From Candidatus Aminicenantota bacterium (lineage in GTDB: Bacteria; Acidobacteriota; Aminicenantia; Aminicenantales; Aminicenantaceae), in assembly GCA_030617525.1 (NCBI GenBank), contig JAUWVG010000195.1, forward strand, positions 1 through 5,584: 5,584 nt of DNA, written 5' to 3'. The notes below the pieces were generated by a model, which searched no databases, was not told the DNA's origin, and saw only the letters and a list, made by a program, of their open reading frames with translations. How positions within the stretch are numbered: the stretch's first letter is position 1; every line of letters begins with the position of its first letter. Positions 1 to 4,391 of this stretch are shown here, one piece after another. The position numbers and the translations under genes were made by a program.

Positions 1-117
1 GAAGATGATAGAGAAATTCGTATGGAGGACGAGCGGGCATGGTTCATCTTCAGAAGGAAGATGAGAGCGAGGAACGGAATCGAGCGAGTTTTCCTCGCTG
101 GGGAAAACTACGCGTGA
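1..117 (+). CDS. Possible C-terminal end of an unrecognised protein, truncated by the window edge
   Basis: Frame 1 is open from the first base to a TGA at 115-117, giving 38 residues that begin EDDREIRMEDERAWFIFRRK and end VFLAGENYA. The peptide is strongly charged, rich in Arg and Glu, and I recognise no motif or family in it. It would converge on rplS, with the noncoding repeat-bearing stretch 118-223 between the two. The frame is short enough to be open by chance. Because a dispersed repeat starts 16 bases after the stop, the frame could also be the remnant end of a mobile-element gene; that is inference only. The minus strand here shows no continuation of the rplS operon, for example no rnhB-like start. 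Confidence 0.25.
   Translation, partial: EDDREIRMEDERAWFIFRRKMRARNGIERVFLAGENYA
66..99. repeat. Nested inverted repeat with two alternative stems
   Basis: AGCGAGGAA at 66-74 is the exact reverse complement of TTCCTCGCT at 91-99, with a 16-base loop. A second AGCGAG at 83-88 can pair with CTCGCT at 94-99 across a 5-base loop, so two stems compete for the same 3' arm. Neither strand has a T tract after the stem, so it does not look like a standard intrinsic terminator. It lies inside the possible partial reading frame at the left edge, so its role is unclear. Confidence 0.5.
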
Positions 118-132
118 TTTCTTATCACTTTA

Positions 133-179
133 CAGAACTCGTCCTTGAAATCACGGAGATGGGGATGTGTCCGACTCTA
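133..179 (+). repeat. Dispersed degenerate repeat, copy A
   Basis: The stretch contains CAGAACTC (133-140) and AAATCACGGA (148-157), followed by an ATGGGG-like segment and CCGAC (171-175). The same blocks occur in the same order, orientation and near-equal spacing at 3792-3835. Aligned by hand, about 36 of 43 columns match, with three small indels. Weaker similarity may continue to about 209 (GGAACAAAC against GGAGGAAAC, then ATTT). This copy sits in the noncoding gap 118-223, downstream of rplS. The rest of that gap shows no gene and no clear terminator hairpin with a T run for either strand. I cannot name the repeat family. Confidence 0.6.
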
Positions 180-223
180 AGATTAATTAGGAACAAACGT
201 ATGATTTCAGATAATATTGACGG

Positions 224-565
224 CTATCGGGCTTCTTTAATTCTGGCTGCTTTCCCTTTAAGTTTTCTCAAGTAGTACATTTTTGCACGTCTGGTTTTGC
301 CCTTGCGCACAACTTCGATATCTTGAACCATCTTTGAATGCAGGGGAAAGATTCTCTCCACACCAACACCAAATGAATTTTTTCGGACTGTAAAATTGGC
401 CCCCATTCCAGAGCCTCTTTTTGCAATTACATCCCCGCGAAAAATCTGGATTCTTTCCTTTTCTCCCTCTCGAATGACGACATGAACTTTAATCGTGTCT
501 CCCACATTGAAGGGTTTCAGGTTATCTTTTAAATGTTTCTCTTCTACCAAATTAATTTTATCCAT
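224..565 (-). CDS. rplS: 50S ribosomal protein L19
   Basis: L19 is a large-subunit protein at the 30S-50S interface that contributes to an intersubunit bridge. The 113-residue product has the usual family length. It shows FNVGDT near residues 19-24, EGEKERIQIFRGDVI at 33-47, then FTVRKNSFGVGVERIFPLHS at 58-77. A basic C-terminal part follows with VVRKGK, RRAKMYYLR and GKAARIKE. The ATG at 565 is preceded by GAGG seven bases upstream (573-576). The gene follows trmD after 15 bases and is the last gene of the cluster; no further minus-strand gene is visible down to the window edge. I see no obvious hairpin-plus-T terminator right after its TAG. Identification is essentially certain. Confidence 0.98.
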   Translation of the reverse strand: MDKINLVEEKHLKDNLKPFNVGDTIKVHVVIREGEKERIQIFRGDVIAKRGSGMGANFTVRKNSFGVGVERIFPLHSKMVQDIEVVRKGKTRRAKMYYLRKLKGKAARIKEAR

Positions 566-580
566 TTTTTTTCCTCGCTA

Positions 581-1264
581 TCATTTTGTCTTTTGGTCCA
601 AAAGATCAGGACGCTTCAACCTGGTCTTTTCTAAAGACTTTTTTTTTCTCCAATCTTCGATCTTCTTATGATCTCCGGAAAAAAGGACATCCGGAACTTT
701 TTTTCCTCGAAAATCCCGCGGTCTCGTGTATTGAGGGAAAGCCAAAACACTCTCAATAAACGAATCCGACCGAACCGACTCCGTCTTTCCCACTACTTCG
801 GGAATGAATCTCGACACCGCATCTATAAGAACAACGGCCGCCGGCTCTCCTCCAGTGAGGACGTAATCACCGATGGAGATTTCATCCGTCACCAGATATT
901 CAACAACCCGTTCATCAACTCCCTCATAGCGACCGCAAATGAAAACAATTTGTCTATGGGACGCCAATTCTTCTGCAAAAGAGGAGTTAAATGTCCTCCC
1001 CTGAGGGGAAAGCAGATAAACCGGAGTCGCCTCATTCTCACGTATGTTCTCGACTGCGGAGAATATCGGCTCGGGCTTCAACACCATCCCGGGTTTGCCT
1101 CCGAACGGTCTATCGTCAACCTGTTTATGTTTATCAGAGGCAAAATCTCTAAGATTGTGAACTTTCACCTCAATCAAGTTTCTGTCCAGGGCTTTTTTCA
1201 GCACCCCAACAGAAAAAACGTTCCCGAACATCTCGGGAAAGATGGTGATTATATCAAATCTCAT
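581..1264 (-). CDS. trmD: tRNA (guanine-37-N1)-methyltransferase
   Basis: TrmD transfers a methyl group from S-adenosylmethionine to N1 of G37 in tRNAs with a G at position 36, which prevents +1 frameshifting. The 227-residue protein matches the SPOUT (trefoil-knot) family. It begins MRFDIITIFPEMF and has a DDRPFGGKPGMV loop at 50-61, CGRYEGVDERV at 110-120, the knot segment ISIGDYVLTGGEP at 129-141, and SDSF at 166-169 with the likely catalytic Asp167. The C-terminal signature is RPRDFRGKKVPDVL followed by SGDH and WR. The third Gly of the usual GGG in the first loop is Lys57. The ATG at 1264 lies inside the end of rimM (11-base overlap) with only a weak, distant AGAGGG upstream, so translational coupling to rimM is likely. 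An A9 run near the 3' end encodes Lys207-209. Confidence 0.97.
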   Translation of the reverse strand: MRFDIITIFPEMFGNVFSVGVLKKALDRNLIEVKVHNLRDFASDKHKQVDDRPFGGKPGMVLKPEPIFSAVENIRENEATPVYLLSPQGRTFNSSFAEELASHRQIVFICGRYEGVDERVVEYLVTDEISIGDYVLTGGEPAAVVLIDAVSRFIPEVVGKTESVRSDSFIESVLAFPQYTRPRDFRGKKVPDVLFSGDHKKIEDWRKKKSLEKTRLKRPDLLDQKTK

Positions 1265-1787
1265 CTAAATCTAAAAGACCCTCTGGGGGATCTATGATTA
1301 TGGTCCTCTTGTCCAGGTCAATCTCAAGACAGATTGTCTGAGTCAGAGGAATTAATAATTCTCGCCCCTCTCGTACTTGGACGACCAATAAATCATTTTC
1401 AGACACTGGCATCACATCATGGACATAGCCAATTTGCTCGCCACTCTTCGTAAAAACTGTACAGCCTTCTATCTGGTGAAAGTAAAACTCACCTTTTTTT
1501 AACGGGGTAAACTCCTCAACGGGATAAAGGATATCTTCCCCAACAAACTCTTGGGCTTGTGTGATTGAATCAACTCCCTTGAGTTTTATGATTGTAAAGG
1601 TTTTTTGGAGGCGAAAAGCTTCAACCTGAAATTCTTCTAAAAGTCCTTTTTTATTGAAAAATATCCTTGAAAAAAAAAGATTTTCTGAAGGATCGGTGAA
1701 AAGCTTGACTTTTAGCTCTCCTCTCCTCCCCTGTGTTTTTAAAACTTTTCCTATACTTTGTAAATTATCCTTTTTCAATAATCTCAA
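1254..1787 (-). CDS. rimM: Ribosome maturation factor RimM
   Basis: RimM binds S19 and helps assemble the 30S head and process 16S rRNA. The 177-residue product fits the family. The N-terminal RimM barrel starts at SIGKVLKTQGRRGELKV (11-27) with the typical TDP soon after. The C-terminal PRC-barrel begins at GEFYFHQIEGC (99-109), with ENDLLVV (130-136), ELLIPL (143-148) and a final PEGLLDL (168-174). The chosen start is TTG at 1787, because AAGG lies seven bases upstream of it. A second in-frame TTG at 1778 has no comparable site, and no early ATG exists. With this start the gene overlaps khpA by 23 bases and trmD by 11, which suggests coupled translation. The function is secure; the exact start is less so. 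Confidence 0.95.
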   Translation of the reverse strand: MRLLKKDNLQSIGKVLKTQGRRGELKVKLFTDPSENLFFSRIFFNKKGLLEEFQVEAFRLQKTFTIIKLKGVDSITQAQEFVGEDILYPVEEFTPLKKGEFYFHQIEGCTVFTKSGEQIGYVHDVMPVSENDLLVVQVREGRELLIPLTQTICLEIDLDKRTIIIDPPEGLLDLDEI

Positions 1788-2001
1788 GATTAAACCTTCT
1801 TTTGAGCTTCATGCCCGCAGCTCCAAGGATAACTCTGATTGCGCGAGCAGTTCTTCCCTGTTTTCCGATCACTTTACCAAGATCATCATCAGCAACCTTG
1901 AGTTCCAAAATTGAAGTTTGCTCTCCTTCCAATTGGGTAACTTGCACTTTGTCCGGATTGTCCACTAATGCTTTTGCAATCATTTCAACGAGTTCTTTCA
2001 C
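1765..2001 (-). CDS. khpA: KH-domain RNA-binding protein KhpA
   Basis: KhpA is a single KH domain protein of about 75-80 residues that binds RNA. In Gram-positive bacteria it works with KhpB/EloR in control of cell division and elongation and binds many RNAs; in this organism the role is inferred from family and position. The 78-residue product carries the KH GxxG loop as GKQG at 46-49 within LGKVIGKQGRTARAIR, after an N-terminal strand ending in LELKV. The start is GTG at 2001, preceded by a perfect TAAGGAGGT (2006-2014) at good spacing. The first three bases of that motif are the rpsP stop codon. Its place between rpsP and rimM is the standard one in many phyla. Older annotations call this family YlqC or UPF0109. 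Confidence 0.94.
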   Translation of the reverse strand: MKELVEMIAKALVDNPDKVQVTQLEGEQTSILELKVADDDLGKVIGKQGRTARAIRVILGAAGMKLKRRFNLEIIEKG

Positions 2002-2005
2002 TGTA

Positions 2006-2014
2006 ACCTCCTTA
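2006..2014 (-). promoter_or_regulatory. Consensus Shine-Dalgarno site for khpA overlapping the rpsP stop codon
   Basis: On the minus strand the bases read TAAGGAGGT, fully complementary to the canonical 16S anti-Shine-Dalgarno. The GTG start of khpA follows after four bases. The leading TAA (2012-2014) is the rpsP stop, so ribosomes ending on rpsP are already on the khpA initiation site. This is by far the strongest ribosome binding site in the window and offsets the GTG start codon. Confidence 0.9.
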
Positions 2015-2275
2015 TGTTTTGTTAATTGGTAAGTTTTCTGCTTTGGAAGCTTTATTCAGAAGGGATTGGACGGTCTTAGAAGCCTGAGCTCCTCTGTCGA
2101 TCCAATATTTCGCTTTTTCCAGATCAACTTTAATGTCCGGGGGTTCTTTTAAGGGGTTATAATATCCGATGATATCTTTTGCCTTGCTCTCTCTGGGTTT
2201 TCTAGAGTCAATGGCCACTATACGATAGAAGGGCCTTTTTTTTGCTCCCAGTCTCATAAGTCTTAACGCTATCAT
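2012..2275 (-). CDS. rpsP: 30S ribosomal protein S16
   Basis: S16 is a small-subunit protein needed for assembly of the 30S body. The 87-residue product opens MIALRLMRLGAKKRPFYRIV and continues with DSRKPRESK, IGYYNPLKEP (36-45) and the end signature YWIDRGAQASKTVQSLL (57-73), all typical of S16. The frame stays open upstream to 2341. The ATG at 2275 is chosen because family members begin at this point and because a strong promoter occupies 2313-2341, inside the would-be extension. The ribosome binding site is only moderate, a purine-rich AAGAGAG just upstream. The gene lies 86 bases after ffh and its stop codon forms part of the khpA ribosome binding site. Confidence 0.97.
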   Translation of the reverse strand: MIALRLMRLGAKKRPFYRIVAIDSRKPRESKAKDIIGYYNPLKEPPDIKVDLEKAKYWIDRGAQASKTVQSLLNKASKAENLPINKT

Positions 2276-2312
2276 TATCTGCTCTCTTATAGATATTTTA
2301 GGACGAACTGTG

Positions 2313-2341
2313 ATAATAACCAACTTACTCTCATAAGTCAA
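2313..2341 (-). promoter_or_regulatory. Sigma-70-type promoter for rpsP-khpA-rimM-trmD-rplS
   Basis: Reading the minus strand, TTGACT (2341-2336) is followed by a 17-base spacer and TATTAT (2318-2313). Each hexamer matches the sigma-70 consensus at five of six positions. A start near 2306 would give a leader of about 30 bases before the rpsP ATG. It sits in the only sizeable gap in the minus-strand cluster, just after the ffh stop. It probably lets the ribosomal genes be transcribed separately from ffh, though read-through from ffh is also likely because no terminator is visible in the gap. Confidence 0.7.
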
Positions 2342-2361
2342 CTGAATTCAACACGATGGGA

Positions 2362-3690
2362 TCATGCGCCGGGAAAGGAAGACAGAAGTTTTTGGAAGCT
2401 GGATTTCTTCATCATTTTCTTCATTTCAAAAAACTGTTTCAAAAGTTGATTGACTTCTGAGACAGGTCGTCCACTCCCTCTTGCGATTCTCGATCTTCGG
2501 CTTCCGTGAATGATCTTTGGGTTTAATCTCTCTTTCTGTGTCATGGAATTGATGATGGCTTCAAAATAGATCATTTTTTTATCATCGATGTTCATTTTCG
2601 CTATATTTTTAAAGGAGCCGACTGTGGGCAGCATGCCCAAAAACTGGGACATAGAGCCCATTTTCCGAAGCTGCATAAGCTGCTTTTTAAAATCCTCTAG
2701 AGTAAAATCTTCTCTAGTCATTTTTTTTGCAAGTTCTTCGGCTTCTTTTAAATCCGTGTCCTGTTCCGCCTTCTCTATCAATCCCAAGATATCTCCCAGG
2801 CCAAGGATACGGGAAGCCATCCGATCGGGGTGGAATATTTCAAGTTTATCTAACTTTTCCCCTGTGCCCACAAATTTTATGGGCTTGCCGGTGACCGAGA
2901 CAATCGATAGAGCCGCTCCTCCTCTGGCATCACCGTCCAGTTTGGTCAATATTATGGATTCCAAGCCAATTTTCTCATCAAACAACCGGGCACTTTTGAC
3001 AGCATCTTGCCCAGTCATAGAATCTCCGACGTAAATGACTTCAGTCGGTTTTAGGACCTCCTTTGCTAACTTGAGCTCCTCCATGAGCTCCTCATCAACA
3101 TGGAGTCTTCCAGCCGTATCCACAATAAGAGGATCAAAACCATGACTTTTTGCATGCTCGACCACATCTCTCAGGGTCTTTTTTGGAGATGCCATCTGTT
3201 TTTTCGACAGTTCATAGAAAGGAAGACCGAGTGTTCCAGAAATCATTTTCAGTTGATCCTGGGCAGCCGGCCGCTTCAGATCAAACGAGACAAGAAGAGG
3301 CTTTTTTTTGAGTGATTGAGCCCAGTTTGCCAGTTTTCCGCATGTTGTCGTTTTTCCACTGCCCTGGAGTCCCACCAGCATAAAAATTGTCGGTGGCTGG
3401 CTCGAAAATTCAAGTTTTTTAGCGTCTCCTCCCAGAATTTCAGTGAGGTCATCTCTGACAATTTTTATCACTTGCTGGGCAGGAGACAAGCTTTGTAAAA
3501 CTTTTTTATCCAAAGCCTTCTTTTTAATTTTGGCTTCAAACTCCTTGACGACACGATAATTGACATCGGCTTCCAGAAAAGCCAAACGCAGCATGCGCAG
3601 GGCTTCTGTCATATTTTTTTCTGTGATTTTCACTTCACCGCGGAGGTACTTCGTGATGTTCTGTATCCGGTCGGATAGTTGTTCAAACAT
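2362..3690 (-). CDS. ffh: Signal recognition particle GTPase Ffh (SRP54)
   Basis: Ffh binds 4.5S/SRP RNA and signal sequences emerging from the ribosome, and delivers nascent membrane proteins to FtsY by reciprocal GTPase activation. From the ATG at 3690 it has 442 residues, a normal length. The N domain (1 to about 95) is followed by the NG GTPase, with P-loop GLQGSGKTT (107-115), DLKRPAA (137-143), DTAGR (191-195), DSMTGQDA (223-230), TKLDG (249-253) and GTGEK (275-279). The M domain (about 305-442) has SRRSRIARGSG and VNQLLKQF, the RNA-binding helix-turn-helix region. The frame is open to 3777, but the 3690 start has AAGGA seven bases upstream and a -10 element at 3710-3715, which rules out a longer product from this promoter. 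No SRP RNA gene was recognised nearby. Confidence 0.98.
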   Translation of the reverse strand: MFEQLSDRIQNITKYLRGEVKITEKNMTEALRMLRLAFLEADVNYRVVKEFEAKIKKKALDKKVLQSLSPAQQVIKIVRDDLTEILGGDAKKLEFSSQPPTIFMLVGLQGSGKTTTCGKLANWAQSLKKKPLLVSFDLKRPAAQDQLKMISGTLGLPFYELSKKQMASPKKTLRDVVEHAKSHGFDPLIVDTAGRLHVDEELMEELKLAKEVLKPTEVIYVGDSMTGQDAVKSARLFDEKIGLESIILTKLDGDARGGAALSIVSVTGKPIKFVGTGEKLDKLEIFHPDRMASRILGLGDILGLIEKAEQDTDLKEAEELAKKMTREDFTLEDFKKQLMQLRKMGSMSQFLGMLPTVGSFKNIAKMNIDDKKMIYFEAIINSMTQKERLNPKIIHGSRRSRIARGSGRPVSEVNQLLKQFFEMKKMMKKSSFQKLLSSFPGA

Positions 3691-3709
3691 TTTTTTGTCC
3701 TTCATAAGT

Positions 3710-3718
3710 ATTATATCA
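3710..3718 (-). promoter_or_regulatory. Extended -10 promoter for ffh
   Basis: The minus strand reads TGATATAAT, a perfect TATAAT (3715-3710) preceded by a TGn extension. The -35 region at 16-18 base spacing is poor (TTTCCT or TTCCTC), consistent with an extended -10 promoter. Transcription would begin near 3703, only about 13 bases before the ffh ATG at 3690, a leader just long enough to hold the AAGGA site at 3698-3702. Another in-frame ATG at 3705 would lie at or before the transcription start. Confidence 0.65.
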
Positions 3719-3791
3719 GTTTCCTGGTCAAGGAGGAAAGTGCCGGAACTTTGGAATCGGACGGATTTCTTCATCATGCCTGGCTAGTTCC

Positions 3792-3835
3792 CAGAACTCT
3801 AAATAAAATCACGGAAATGAGGGTGCCGACATCTA
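3792..3835 (+). repeat. Dispersed degenerate repeat, copy B
   Basis: CAGAACTC (3792-3799), AAATCACGGA (3806-3815), an ATGAGGG segment and CCGAC (3826-3830) repeat the blocks found at 133-179, in the same orientation and order. It lies between the divergent ffh and accB promoters, ending about ten bases before a TTGACA hexamer. Relative to copy A it lacks a TGT before CCGAC and has two single-base indels. The rest of the divergent region 3691-3919 contains the promoters listed and no gene that I can support. Confidence 0.6.
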
Positions 3836-3844
3836 GGAGGAAAC

Positions 3845-3873
3845 TTGACATTTTAAGGAGCAGTGTTTAAGGT
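3845..3873 (+). promoter_or_regulatory. Candidate accBC promoter
   Basis: A perfect -35 hexamer TTGACA (3845-3850) is followed after 17 bases by TAAGGT (3868-3873), a poor -10 match (three of six). TTTAAG at 3866 matches better, but its spacer is only 15 bases. A start near 3880 would leave a leader of about 40 bases containing a T6A7 tract (3882-3894). The orientation and position fit accB, but the weak -10 leaves this uncertain. Confidence 0.4.
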
Positions 3874-3919
3874 AAAGCTACTTTTTTAAAAAAACAGAAA
3901 GACTCTTACCCCTAAAAAT

Positions 3920-4384
3920 ATGATGAAAGATAAAATAGATTATAAGGAAATCAAGAAACTCATCGACTTCATGGAGGAAAAAAACCTGTCTCAGTTTGAG
4001 CTGGAAGTTGAAGGATTCAAGATAAAATTTTGTAAGAATCAACAGCCAGTTCTTCCAACAGGGTCCGTACAACAAATTATTTCTTCTCCGGAAAACGATG
4101 GATCAAGCGCTCAAACTTCAGATCAACCGGAAGAGAAGGACAACAGGCACTTCATCTTTTCCCCGATGGTTGGGACTTTCTATCTTTCTCCCGATCCATC
4201 TTCACCACCCTTTGCCGATATTGGAGAGAGTGTGAAAAAAAATCAAACGCTATGCATCATCGAAGCCATGAAACTTATGAATGAAATAGAAGCTGATGTT
4301 GATGGAACAATCGACGAGATCTTCGTAGAGAATGGAAAGCCCATTGAATACGGGCAAAGATTGTTTGCCATCAAAGTCCAATAA
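3920..4384 (+). CDS. accB: Biotin carboxyl carrier protein of acetyl-CoA carboxylase
   Basis: AccB carries the biotin that AccC carboxylates and that the AccA/AccD carboxyltransferase then uses to make malonyl-CoA for fatty-acid synthesis. The 154-residue product has a helical N-terminal segment (about 1-40) and a flexible linker rich in Ser, Gln, Pro and acidic residues (about 43-75). A C-terminal biotinyl domain runs from HFIFSPMVGTFY onward. The biotin attachment motif is EAMKLMNE at 115-122, with Lys118 as the acceptor. The thumb-like SPDPSSPPF (90-98) is typical of acetyl-CoA carboxylase carriers rather than other biotin enzymes. ATG codons at 3920 and 3923 are both possible starts; no Shine-Dalgarno is evident before either. 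It is followed by accC after seven bases. Confidence 0.97.
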   Translation: MMKDKIDYKEIKKLIDFMEEKNLSQFELEVEGFKIKFCKNQQPVLPTGSVQQIISSPENDGSSAQTSDQPEEKDNRHFIFSPMVGTFYLSPDPSSPPFADIGESVKKNQTLCIIEAMKLMNEIEADVDGTIDEIFVENGKPIEYGQRLFAIKVQ

Positions 4385-4391
4385 TTTTTCC

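Noticed and set aside
39..275. 78-codon plus-strand frame starting at 39
   Set aside because: It runs through the noncoding repeat into the 3' end of rplS on the other strand. It resembles no family and has no ribosome binding site.
566..572. T7 run on the plus strand as a terminator
   Set aside because: There is no preceding hairpin. On the minus strand it is the A-rich spacer between the rplS ribosome binding site and its ATG.
668..1297. 209-codon plus-strand frame opposite trmD
   Set aside because: It lies entirely antisense to a clear trmD and has no recognisable motif, so it is a shadow of the real gene.
2276..2341. 22-residue N-terminal extension of S16
   Set aside because: S16 proteins start at MIALRLMR. 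The extension coincides with a near-consensus promoter.
3726..3731. TTGACC on the minus strand as the -35 of the ffh promoter
   Set aside because: It is only ten bases from the TATAAT, too close for a sigma-70 spacer.
3691..3777. 29-residue N-terminal extension of Ffh
   Set aside because: The family begins at MFEQLSDR. A Shine-Dalgarno site and an extended -10 element lie just upstream of 3690, inside the extension.
3871..3910. GGTAA/TTACC pairing around the T6A7 tract as a leader hairpin or riboswitch before accB
   Set aside because: Only a five-base stem with an AT-rich interior; not enough to support a structured regulator.
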